Assembly: GCF_000731095.1 (NCBI RefSeq)
Contig: NZ_JMTZ01000028.1
Span: 1-42,317 of the forward strand
DNA length: 42,317 nucleotides
From: Lysobacter antibioticus
GTDB lineage: Bacteria > Pseudomonadota > Gammaproteobacteria > Xanthomonadales > Xanthomonadaceae
Direction: 5' to 3'
Of the stretch, positions 24,659 through 32,717 are shown piece by piece (the stretch's first letter is position 1; each line of letters opens with the position of its first letter). The position numbers were made by a program, and so were the translations under genes. The notes beneath the pieces are model-generated. The model saw only the letters and a list, made by a program, of their open reading frames with translations. It ran no database searches and had not been told where the DNA came from.

Positions 24659-25804
24659 ATGAGCCTCATTGCCCGGATAGAAACCTTCCGCGTGCCGCCG
24701 CGCTGGCTGTTCGTGCGTGTCGAAACGACCGATGGCGCGGTAGGTTGGGGAGAAGCCAGTCTGGAGGGGCATGTCGAGGCCGTCGATGGCGCTTATGAAG
24801 CGCTGCGCGATCGCTTCGTCGGCGCCGACGCGGATCGGATCGAAGACATATGGCAGGTCGCCTATCGCCTGGGTTTCTACCGCGGCGGGCCGGTGCTGAT
24901 GTCGGCGCTGGCCGGCCTGGATCACGCTCTGTGGGACTTGTTGGCCAGGCGTCTGGGGCTTCCCGTGTGGCAACTGCTGGGAGGCAAGGTGCGCGACCGC
25001 ATCGCCGTCTATGCCTGGGTCGGCGGCGATCGCCCCGGCGAGGTCGAACAGGCCAGCCGAGTCCGCCAGCAACAGGGCTTCACCGCCGTCAAGATGAATG
25101 CCACCGAGGACCTGGACTGGCTGGCCCGTCCGCGCGACCTGGACCCGGTGCTCGAACGCGTTGCGGCGGTGCGGGCGCTCGGGCTGGACGTCGGCCTGGA
25201 TTTCCACGGCCGCGTGCACAGGCCGATGGTGCGCTCGCTGATCAGCGCATTGGAACCGCTGAGCCCGCTCTTCATCGAAGAACCCGTCCTGTCGGAGCAT
25301 CCCGAGGCGCTCGCGCAACTGGCGCAGTTCACCAAGTTGCCGATCGCGATAGGCGAGCGGCTGTACAGCCGATGGGACTTCAAGCCGTTCCTGCAGGCGG
25401 CGGCGGTCGATATCCTGCAACCGGACTTGAGTCATGCCGGCGGAATTTCCGAATGCCGGCGCATCGCCGCCATGGCCGAAGCCTACGATGTCGCCATCGC
25501 ACCGCACTGCCCGCTCGGCCCCCTGGCCCTCGCCGCCTGCCTGCAGTTGGCCGCCGCCACGCCCAACTTCGTGATTCAGGAAATGTCGCTGGGCATCCAC
25601 TACAACAGCGCCGAGTACGACTTGCTGACCTACCTGAGCAATCCGCAGGTGTTCGACATCCGTGCGGGCTATGTCGATGTGCCCTCCGGCCCGGGCCTGG
25701 GCATCGAGATCGACGAGGCCAGGGTGCGCGAGGCCGCGCGCATACCGCACACTTGGCGCAACCCGGTCTGGCGCGGCGCCGATGGGAGCATTCGCGAATG
25801 GTGA
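24659..25804 (+). CDS. dgoD: D-galactonate dehydratase
   Basis: A 381-residue enolase-superfamily enzyme. The residues known for DgoD can be matched: metal ligands Asp181, Glu207 (EEPV) and Glu233 (GER), catalytic His183 (DFHGRVH) and His283 (PHCPLGPLALAA), and KMNA near 145. These are offset by about two from the E. coli enzyme as I recall it. It dehydrates D-galactonate to 2-keto-3-deoxygalactonate. The start at 24659 follows the 20-bp element. It overlaps the SDR gene by 7 nt. A kinase is absent nearby; dgoK at 19515 would complete the De Ley-Doudoroff route. Confidence 0.93.
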   Translation: MSLIARIETFRVPPRWLFVRVETTDGAVGWGEASLEGHVEAVDGAYEALRDRFVGADADRIEDIWQVAYRLGFYRGGPVLMSALAGLDHALWDLLARRLGLPVWQLLGGKVRDRIAVYAWVGGDRPGEVEQASRVRQQQGFTAVKMNATEDLDWLARPRDLDPVLERVAAVRALGLDVGLDFHGRVHRPMVRSLISALEPLSPLFIEEPVLSEHPEALAQLAQFTKLPIAIGERLYSRWDFKPFLQAAAVDILQPDLSHAGGISECRRIAAMAEAYDVAIAPHCPLGPLALAACLQLAAATPNFVIQEMSLGIHYNSAEYDLLTYLSNPQVFDIRAGYVDVPSGPGLGIEIDEARVREAARIPHTWRNPVWRGADGSIREW

Positions 25805-26550
25805 GTTCCGCACGACGTTTCGAAGGCCGCACCGTGCTGATCACCGGCGGCCTCGGGGGCATCGGCCTGGCGTGCGCGAAGCGCTTCGCCGCGGAAGGCG
25901 CGAGCCTCGCCCTGATCGACTTTCGCCAGGATCGTCACAGCAAAGCGACCGAGGCCTGCCGCGCCGCCGGAGCGGCGCATGTCGTCGTGCTGTCCTGCGA
26001 CGTATCCGATGAAGGCCAGGTCGATGCCGCTTGTGGCGCCGTGCGCGAGCGCCTCGGCGGCCACGACATCGTCGTCAACACCGCCGGGCTGATGCTGTTC
26101 AAGCCGCTGGAAGACTTCAGCAGCGACGAGTGGCGGCGACTGCTCGGCGTCAACCTGCTCGGGCCGGTGCATTTCACCCGCGAATGGCTGCGTCATGCCG
26201 CGCCCGGCGGCGCGATGGTCAATATCGCCAGCGTGCACGCCTCGATGACGACACCGATGGTGGCGCCGTATGCCGCGGCCAAGGCCGCCCTGCTGTCGCT
26301 GACCCGCAGCGCCGCGATCGAGGGCGCCGCGAAGGGCCTGCGCGCGAACGCGGTGGTGCCCGGCGCGATCGACACCCCGATGTTATGGTCCAACCCGAAT
26401 CTGCAATCGGGCGCCGAAGTCATCTCCGCCGAAGACATCGGCACGCCGGACGACGTCGCCGGGGCGGTCCTGTTTTTGGCCTGCGACGAAGCGCGGTTCG
26501 TGACCGGCGCGAGCCTGGAAGTCAGCGGCGGGCGTCTGGCGAGACTGTAA
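25798..26550 (+). CDS. SDR-family dehydrogenase, candidate D-galactose 1-dehydrogenase
   Basis: A 250-residue classical SDR: TGGLGGIG (16-23), Asp41 after the second strand (NAD preference), NTAG instead of NNAG, Ser145, Tyr158 and Lys162. It overlaps dgoD by 7 nt. Being coupled to galactonate dehydratase, its likely reaction is oxidation of galactose to galactonolactone. No lactonase gene is visible in the window; the lactone may open spontaneously or elsewhere. Oxidation of a galactonate isomer is an alternative. Confidence 0.82.
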   Translation: MVSSARRFEGRTVLITGGLGGIGLACAKRFAAEGASLALIDFRQDRHSKATEACRAAGAAHVVVLSCDVSDEGQVDAACGAVRERLGGHDIVVNTAGLMLFKPLEDFSSDEWRRLLGVNLLGPVHFTREWLRHAAPGGAMVNIASVHASMTTPMVAPYAAAKAALLSLTRSAAIEGAAKGLRANAVVPGAIDTPMLWSNPNLQSGAEVISAEDIGTPDDVAGAVLFLACDEARFVTGASLEVSGGRLARL

Positions 26551-26631
26551 CGCGACGCGCTCCCTTCATCGCCGATACGAGCGCTATTTCGCGCACTCCA
26601 GCGCAGTGCCCCTATCTTGCCGGCAAAGCGC

Positions 26632-27330
26632 TCAGCGCTTGATGCGGCCGATGTTCGCGCGCGAATCCACGACGATACCGAGCATCGCCTCGCGCGCCGC
26701 GACCGGCCGTTGCAGCCGGATCGCCTCGAGCACGGCGAAATGCCGCGGCAGCGAGTACTTGAAGTCGACCACCTTGCTCGCCGACAGGGAAAAGTAGGTC
26801 GCCAACGCGGTCTCGACGACCGAGAACAGCGACACCATCAACTCGTTGTTGGTCGCTTCCAGCACGCTTTGATGGAACTCGAGATCGGCCTGGGTCCAGG
26901 CTTTCAGATCCTGCGCCGCATCCATGGCGCCGTACGCACTCTTGATTCGCGCCAGTTGCTTCCGGTCGCGCCGCTTCGCCGCGGCGGCAGCGGCGGCCGG
27001 CTCGATGATCTCGCGCATCTCCGACAGCTTCTCGACGAAGTCGTCGGTAGGCATCGTCTCGCATCGCCACGCCAGCACATCGGCATCGAGTTGGTTCCAA
27101 TACTGCTTTTCGCGCACGCGGGTGCCGGTCTTCTGCCGCGTCTCGATCAGGCCTTTCGAGGTAAGCACCTTCAAGGACTCGCGCAACGCGGTCCGACTGA
27201 TGGCCATGCGCTCTGCAAGGGTTTCCTCGCGCGGCAGCAGTTCGCCCGGTTTCAGCGTGCCGCCGACGATCTGCCTGCCCAATTCCTGGACCACCTGGCT
27301 GTGCAAGTTGCGAATGGAAACAGGCTTCAA
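26632..27330 (-). CDS. FadR-subfamily GntR regulator (FCD domain), copy 2
   Basis: A 232-residue regulator with the winged helix at about 5-70 (LHSQVVQELGRQIVGG and MAISRTALRESLKVLTSKGLI) and an FCD domain (DLEFHQSVLEATNNE, HFAVLEAI). It converges with the dgoD-SDR operon and is divergent from the TonB receptor gene. Its own upstream palindrome (27390-27403) suggests autoregulation, and the TonB receptor promoter element is about 375 bp upstream. A galactonate- or galactoside-responsive repressor is the most likely role. It is not a close duplicate of copy 1. Confidence 0.88.
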   Translation of the reverse strand: MKPVSIRNLHSQVVQELGRQIVGGTLKPGELLPREETLAERMAISRTALRESLKVLTSKGLIETRQKTGTRVREKQYWNQLDADVLAWRCETMPTDDFVEKLSEMREIIEPAAAAAAAKRRDRKQLARIKSAYGAMDAAQDLKAWTQADLEFHQSVLEATNNELMVSLFSVVETALATYFSLSASKVVDFKYSLPRHFAVLEAIRLQRPVAAREAMLGIVVDSRANIGRIKR

Positions 27331-27389
27331 CGGAGAGCATCCCTTGCATTCGGTCGCGCAACAGCGGCGTCGCGCGTATGAGTTTCTAT

Positions 27390-27403
27390 TGTTACATCTA
27401 ACA
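27390..27403 (-). promoter_or_regulatory. GntR-type operator TGTTACATCTAACA
   Basis: Perfect 5-bp inverted arms (TGTTA, TAACA) around CATC, 60 bp upstream of the GntR copy 2 start. TGT...ACA spacing is typical of FadR-like operators, so autoregulation is plausible. Confidence 0.5.
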
Positions 27404-27687
27404 CACTAGTCGACGACGCAACGCAGCGCATCCGTCGGGCACCGCCCCATGGCGTCGAACACCTGAAACGCTCGGCATCATGCGAACGAGCGCGCGTTTT
27501 CGGCGACCGACGCATCGCGTCTGCACTCGCCGCAGCGCCGACGACTCTCGCTCGAACAGTACTTCGTGCCGTCCCTTGAACGCACGACATGGATGTTGCC
27601 GCGCAACATCGAATCGTTCCAGTGCTGCCGTAATGCGCCACGACACTCACTCAGTGACAGACGGATCGAAGGATCGATAAGCGGTAC

Positions 27688-27724
27688 TTGACTCAAAAAA
27701 GAATAAGTACTTATATATGATAAA
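27688..27724 (+). promoter_or_regulatory. Sigma-70-like promoter with the shared 20-bp element, TonB receptor gene
   Basis: TTGACT (27688-27693), 18-nt spacer, TATATA (27712-27717), then start of transcription near 27724 and ATG at 27767 behind AGGGGGAGGG. The exact copy of the dgoD-upstream 20-mer covers 27705-27724, so a repressor bound there would block the -10 region. Confidence 0.75.
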
Positions 27725-27766
27725 TAGAACTAGATCCGATCAGCAGTCAGCAAGGGGGAGGGCGTA

Positions 27767-30700
27767 ATGAAGTTGCAGCAGCAAGCGAACAAGCGGCGCG
27801 TGCAGATCGAGCGGTCCCGGCTCGCGTGGAGCCTCATGGCCGTGATGGCCTGCGCCGGTACCGCGCAGGCCCAATCGATCACCGGCGGCCTGTACGGATA
27901 CGCGCCGACGCAGGGCCAGGTGAGCGTGTTGGTCGAAAACCCGGAAACGGGCTTCCGCAGAGAACTCAAAGTCGATGCGAACGGCCGCTACACCGCCTCC
28001 GGCCTCAACCCCGGCGGCTACACGGTAAAAATCAGCCGCGATGGGCAGTTGCTTTCCGAGAACCGGATCAGCGTGCGGCCGAACAGCGACACCGCCGTCG
28101 CCGCGGCGAGTGCGCAGAACGCGGCCACCGAGCTCGATACCGTCGTCGTGACCGGTACCTCGATGGCGACCGAAGTCACGCCGATCGACGTGTCGACCCC
28201 GGAACTTACCAATCATTACAGCCGCGAACTGATCAACGGCCTACCCCTGCCTCCGTCGGCGACTCCCGAACGCATCGCGCTGTTGCGCTCGAACGCACGC
28301 CACGACTCCAACACCACCGGTCTGGTGCAGCTCGGCGGCGCCTCGCCGGCCGAGAATCGTTATTACTTGAACGAGTTCGATACGACCAACGACCGAACCT
28401 CGCTCGGCTCCAACCGCCTGCCGCGGGAAGCCATCCAGGACACCGAAGTGCTAGCGGGCAGCTTCGGCGCCTCATGGACCAACGCCACCGGCGGCATCAT
28501 GGCGCAGACGGTGCGCCAGGGCAGCAACAGCTTTCGCGCGGGCTATTCGCTGTACCTGACGCCGCCGACGTCGCGCCTGCTGAACCCGCGCGAGAAGGAC
28601 ATCTACGGCGGCGACGACTCCTACTACAAGTACGTGTCCAACAATCACCGCGATTCGAGCGCGACGCAGTATGCCTGGGGCTCGGGCGCGCTGATCAAGG
28701 ACAAGTTGTTCGCGTTCGTCCTGTTGGGCAAGACCTCGCCCTGGAAGAGCTACCGCTACACCATCAACCGCGCAACGACCACGACCAGCAGCAACAAGAA
28801 CGCGCTGGTGAACCTGACCTGGAACATCAACGACGATCAGACCTTCAACCTGATCGGTTCGCGCGACTGGAACGAGTCGGATACGGACACGTACTTGCTG
28901 AAAGGCAACTACACGACCGAGCGGGGCGCGTTTTCGCAGACCTCGCATTCCCCGGCCCGCCAGCGGATGCTGATCGGCAACTACCACTGGAACATCACCG
29001 ACGACCTGCAACTGCGGCTGATGGGCGGCTACCTGGGCCAGATCAACGATCGCGCCCACGGCTCCGAGGACATTCCCTATGTCGACGAGTACAACAGCGC
29101 CACCCAGAAGACGGTCAACATCGGCGTGAACGAGCGCACCGTCAATTTCCGTCCCGACGACTATTGGCGCCGCGGCTACAAAGGCGATCTGACCTGGAAC
29201 CTCCAGGACCACAAGATCGTGTTCGGCCTGGAGCATTACGTGCACTACCTCGGCCAGGACTGGCATACGCCGTTCGCCGGCTGGTACACCTATTACGACC
29301 GGCCGAACACCGTGCAGTTGCAGAACGGCGAGCGGGTCAACGGCAAGTACGTGCAGCATTTCCTCAATCGCGAGTTCGGCCGGATGTTCTCGGTCAACCA
29401 GGCGGCCTATATCGAGGACTACTGGCAGCTGAGCGATCGCGTCATGGTCTACGCAGGCCTGCGCTACGACAAGTACGTCAACAAGGATGCCCTGGAACGG
29501 CGCTTGTTCTCGTTCCCGATGTACTCGCCGCGACTGGGCCTGTCCTGGGACGTCAACAGCGACTCCAGCCTCAAGGTCGGCGCGAACCTGGGCAGGTACT
29601 CGCTGTCGATGCCGTCCAACTTCAGCTTCGGCGTGGCGCAGGCGCGTTCGACCACCACCAAGTGGTACCGCTACACCGGCATCGACCCGGTCACCAAGGC
29701 GCCGACCGGCCTCACCCAGATAGGCCCGGCCTATGTTCCTCCCGGGCGCGACGGCAATCCGCCGCAGACGCACGAGGTGTCCGCGACCAACCTGAAGGCG
29801 CCTTACAAGGACGAGTTCCAGGCCTACGTGCAGAAGGAACTGCCGGGCAACTGGATCGGGCAAGTCGATTTCGGCTACTCGACGCTGAAGCGCGTCATCA
29901 ATCAGACCTGTTACAACCAGGGCATCGTCGACTGGGCGAATGCGCACGGCTATCCGGACTACGAAGCGGACGATATCGCCTGTTTCGAGGTGAATCCTGG
30001 CGAAGACGTCACCGTGCTGCGCGATTTTGCCGGCAACGGCAAACTGCAATCGCTGCGGGTGCCCGCCTCGGCCTTCGGCCTGCCGAAGCCCAAGAACAAA
30101 TACATCCACCTGACCTTCGACCTCAATCACCATCGCAGCGACGACGAACCCTATTACCTCGGCCTGAGCTACACCTGGTCGCGTTCGTTCGGCAACGACA
30201 ACGGGTTTCTCGACCTGGAAGGCCATAACGCGGGCTACATCGGGCAAACCGGCCGCTACGACTTCCCCGAGATCACCCTCGGCGCCAACGGCAACCTGAT
30301 CAACGATGTGCGCCACAAGCTCACAGCGTCCGGCGTCTACTACTTCAAGAACGGCCTGCGCGTGGGCGGCATCCTCAACGTGCAATCCGGGCAACCGGTC
30401 ACCTGCTTCGGCCTGAAGCCCGATGTCGACAGCCTGTCGTACAACTGGGGCAGTTGGGGACATTACTGCGACACGAAGACCGACCCGGTCGGCGTCACCC
30501 CGGCGGGCACCATGGGACGGCTGCCCTGGTTCTGGCAGTTGGATTTGAATGTCGGCTACGACCTGAGCGTCGGCGAACACCACAAGCTCAGCCTCGACCT
30601 CGGCATACAAAACCTCACCAACCGCCGCGGCATTACCGACCGCTACAACACCTTCAGCGCCGACATCAACGCCGACAACACGGTCGTACCCGATATCAAT

Positions 30701-30769
30701 TTCCTGATTCCGAGCCAATACCAGGCGCCGCGGACGACCTCGCTGGTGCTGCGTTACGAGTTCAAGTAG
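27767..30769 (+). CDS. OAR-type TonB-dependent receptor
   Basis: A 1000-residue outer-membrane receptor. Signal peptide to about residue 36 (ACAGTAQAQ), carboxypeptidase-regulatory-like beta-sandwich at about 38-110 (GRYTASGLNPGGYTVKI), a TonB-box-like ELDTVVVTG at about 122-130, plug to about 240 (GGIMAQTVRQG) and a large beta-barrel ending LVLRYEFK. Such long receptors in Xanthomonadaceae import glycans or oligopeptides. Position and promoter sharing with dgoD point to galactose-containing oligosaccharides. The downstream gene follows after 64 nt, so receptor and secreted proteins form an operon-like PUL. No SusD partner, as normal outside Bacteroidota. Confidence 0.92.
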   Translation: MKLQQQANKRRVQIERSRLAWSLMAVMACAGTAQAQSITGGLYGYAPTQGQVSVLVENPETGFRRELKVDANGRYTASGLNPGGYTVKISRDGQLLSENRISVRPNSDTAVAAASAQNAATELDTVVVTGTSMATEVTPIDVSTPELTNHYSRELINGLPLPPSATPERIALLRSNARHDSNTTGLVQLGGASPAENRYYLNEFDTTNDRTSLGSNRLPREAIQDTEVLAGSFGASWTNATGGIMAQTVRQGSNSFRAGYSLYLTPPTSRLLNPREKDIYGGDDSYYKYVSNNHRDSSATQYAWGSGALIKDKLFAFVLLGKTSPWKSYRYTINRATTTTSSNKNALVNLTWNINDDQTFNLIGSRDWNESDTDTYLLKGNYTTERGAFSQTSHSPARQRMLIGNYHWNITDDLQLRLMGGYLGQINDRAHGSEDIPYVDEYNSATQKTVNIGVNERTVNFRPDDYWRRGYKGDLTWNLQDHKIVFGLEHYVHYLGQDWHTPFAGWYTYYDRPNTVQLQNGERVNGKYVQHFLNREFGRMFSVNQAAYIEDYWQLSDRVMVYAGLRYDKYVNKDALERRLFSFPMYSPRLGLSWDVNSDSSLKVGANLGRYSLSMPSNFSFGVAQARSTTTKWYRYTGIDPVTKAPTGLTQIGPAYVPPGRDGNPPQTHEVSATNLKAPYKDEFQAYVQKELPGNWIGQVDFGYSTLKRVINQTCYNQGIVDWANAHGYPDYEADDIACFEVNPGEDVTVLRDFAGNGKLQSLRVPASAFGLPKPKNKYIHLTFDLNHHRSDDEPYYLGLSYTWSRSFGNDNGFLDLEGHNAGYIGQTGRYDFPEITLGANGNLINDVRHKLTASGVYYFKNGLRVGGILNVQSGQPVTCFGLKPDVDSLSYNWGSWGHYCDTKTDPVGVTPAGTMGRLPWFWQLDLNVGYDLSVGEHHKLSLDLGIQNLTNRRGITDRYNTFSADINADNTVVPDINFLIPSQYQAPRTTSLVLRYEFK

Positions 30770-30833
30770 CACCCGGCCCGGCGCAGCTTGCACCCATCCC
30801 ATTCTTCGAACACCGAATCATGAGGACACCCGC

Positions 30834-32204
30834 ATGGCTAACTTTTCCGTGTACACCGCATCGGCCCTGGCCGGTCTGTTGCTTGCCGCGGCGCCCCCGC
30901 CGGCAGCGGCGACCACTCCGGCCGGCACCTGGGTGTTGGCGAATCCCTCCCCGCAAGTGAAGGATTACTTCCTGCGTATCGACGTGGATCCGGGCGAGCA
31001 ATACCCCGAGCACACCGACTCCGCCTCGAACGTCTACTTCGCGCAGTACATCAAGTTCAACAACGCGAACGGCGGCTACTGGGGCATGCAGCGCGCGAGC
31101 GGAGAAAAGCGCGCGCTGGTATCGATCTGGAACGGCACCGGCGCGATGGGCGATCGCCTTCCGCCGGTGGATTGTTACGAGTTCGGCGCGTGCTCCAGCA
31201 TCAAGGGGCAATACACCTGGAAAGTCGGGCACCAGTACAGGATGCGGGCAGAGGCCAGTCCGCGTTACGGCGGCGACTGGTGGCAGATGACGCTGTACGA
31301 CCTGACGCTCGGCACCGCCGAGGTGCTGGGGCAGATCAGCGTGCCCTCCAACTGGGGTGGCTTGCACAAGGAAAATGGAATGTTCCTTGAGTATTTCTAT
31401 GCCGACCCTTACCAGTGTTATTCGCTCCGACACGCCCGGGCCACCATTGCGCCGGTACGCGGCAACTGGGGCCAGGACACGGCCCTGGCCAGTTTCAACG
31501 GCACCGCCTACGGCAGCCCGCACCCTTGCGACTCGTCGTGGCTGCTGCCGGGCATGACGCATGCCGGCTACGGCTCGATCTCGTGGGCGGAAAGCGACGG
31601 CACCGTCAATGCGGTAGGCAATCAGTACCGCGGGCTGTACGAGTGGGGCCAGTACAACAAGCAGGCCACCGCCGGCATGTACTTCGCGGCCGACCTCTCC
31701 GTCGACTACCCCTACCTGTACCGCGCGAAACACAACGGCGCCTACGGCCCGTTCCCGCCGCAAGGGCAGTCGAATGCGGATTGGCAGTCGATCGGCCGGG
31801 GCTATCCCGTCATCAACGATCTCTACCATCGAAACCAACCGCTGAGGAGCTGGGCCGAACGCAACGAAGCCTACGTCGCGGTCGGCGACTATTTCTACTA
31901 CGACAACCCCAATACCGGCGATCTCGAATATTTCACCCTGGTCAAGAAAGGGGCGCAGTACTTCCCTGTCGACAAGACCAGCAACGAGTTCTGGACCTAC
32001 AAGGGCCGCCACTACCGCAAGACCGAAACCGTTCCCGAGATGGCCATTCACCAATGGGGCGAGAACAACCGTTACGGCCGCGTGGGGTCGGTGTTCAAGT
32101 CGGGCGACAAGTATTTCCGGCTGAAGACCAGCAGCCAGTACTGGTACTTCCCGACCACGGCCACCGACAACAACCAGTGGCAGTTCATCGGTTATCACCC
32201 GTGA
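30834..32204 (+). CDS. Secreted DUF3472-like protein with C-terminal aromatic repeats
   Basis: A 456-residue Sec-exported protein (signal to about residue 26, PAAATTPAG). The N-terminal 230 residues match the pattern of DUF3472 (GGYWGMQ, ALVSIWNGT, YTWKVGHQYRMR, FLEYFY) and are paralogous to the protein at 34849. The C-terminal about 190 residues contain three units rich in Tyr, Trp and Phe, ending in DWQSIGRGYP, EFWTYKGRHY and QWQFIGYHP. These look like sugar-binding repeats, but I cannot name the family. It lies in tandem after the TonB receptor (GAGGA ribosome-binding site). Probable role: extracellular glycan binding or processing; no catalytic residues can be assigned. Confidence 0.75.
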   Translation: MANFSVYTASALAGLLLAAAPPPAAATTPAGTWVLANPSPQVKDYFLRIDVDPGEQYPEHTDSASNVYFAQYIKFNNANGGYWGMQRASGEKRALVSIWNGTGAMGDRLPPVDCYEFGACSSIKGQYTWKVGHQYRMRAEASPRYGGDWWQMTLYDLTLGTAEVLGQISVPSNWGGLHKENGMFLEYFYADPYQCYSLRHARATIAPVRGNWGQDTALASFNGTAYGSPHPCDSSWLLPGMTHAGYGSISWAESDGTVNAVGNQYRGLYEWGQYNKQATAGMYFAADLSVDYPYLYRAKHNGAYGPFPPQGQSNADWQSIGRGYPVINDLYHRNQPLRSWAERNEAYVAVGDYFYYDNPNTGDLEYFTLVKKGAQYFPVDKTSNEFWTYKGRHYRKTETVPEMAIHQWGENNRYGRVGSVFKSGDKYFRLKTSSQYWYFPTTATDNNQWQFIGYHP

Positions 32205-32229
32205 CAGCGGCTGCCTAGTCAATAATCCC

Positions 32230-32259
32230 GGCCTGCCCGTTGCAACAAACGGGCGGGCC
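32230..32259 (+). terminator. Hairpin after the DUF3472-like gene
   Basis: GGCCTGCCCGTT and AACGGGCGGGCC (one mismatch, 12-bp arms) around a 6-nt loop, 25 nt after the stop. No T-tract follows, so termination strength is uncertain. Confidence 0.5.
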
Positions 32260-32347
32260 AGCGCGGCCTTGCCGATAGGCTTCGATTGCCCCCCAACCAC
32301 ACCGGCACGCAGATCATTCCGCAGAGCGAGCCCGAAGGAGGCGCTCA

Positions 32348-32632
32348 ATGCGCAAGAGTCGATTCACCCAGGCGCAGATCGTGGAGATTCTCAAGGAGAC
32401 CGACAGCGGCATCGCGATCAAGGACCTGGCCCGCAAGCACGGAGTCAGCGTGCCGACGTACTACTACTGGAGATCGAGGTACGGCGGCATGGACGTCGCC
32501 GAAACGGCCAGGGTTCGCGAACTGCAGGCCGAGAACAACGAGCTCAAGCGCCTGTATGCCGAGCAGGCGCTGGAGATTCATGCACTGAAGGAGGTCATCG
32601 CAAAACTGCCGGCTCATGCCGTGCACCCGTAA
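32348..32632 (+). CDS. Lone IS3-family OrfA-like transposase protein
   Basis: A 94-residue HTH_Tnp_1-type protein: helix-turn-helix over 1-55 (FTQAQIVEILKE, DLARKHGVSVPTYYYW) and a leucine-zipper-like tail (RELQAENNELKRLYAEQALEIHALKEVI). It is about full length for OrfA and has a strong AAGGAGG ribosome-binding site. No orfB (DDE domain) follows, and I find no terminal inverted repeats, so it is either an IS3 remnant or a domesticated DNA-binding protein. It interrupts the row of secreted-protein genes. Confidence 0.8.
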   Translation: MRKSRFTQAQIVEILKETDSGIAIKDLARKHGVSVPTYYYWRSRYGGMDVAETARVRELQAENNELKRLYAEQALEIHALKEVIAKLPAHAVHP

Positions 32633-32717
32633 GGCAACATCCATCGCATCGCTCATCCTTCGCCGATAACGCGGGTCGCTTCCTGCCCGCGCGGCGGCCG
32701 ACCTACGGAACCCGATC

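Larger units (their letters stand above)
27331..27766. other. 436-bp divergent region, GntR copy 2 / TonB receptor
   Basis: Contains the TGTTACATCTAACA palindrome and the receptor promoter. The small frames here lack ribosome-binding sites and resemble nothing I know. Between about 27410 and 27660 I see no further signal. Confidence 0.6.

Noticed and set aside
27398-27696. Small frames in the GntR/TonB receptor gap
   Set aside because: No ribosome-binding sites or motifs; Arg/Ser/Cys-rich composition typical of chance frames, and one covers the receptor promoter.
28472-30802. 776-codon minus-strand open frame
   Set aside because: Antisense shadow of the TonB receptor, which has signal peptide, plug and barrel features; the shadow has none.
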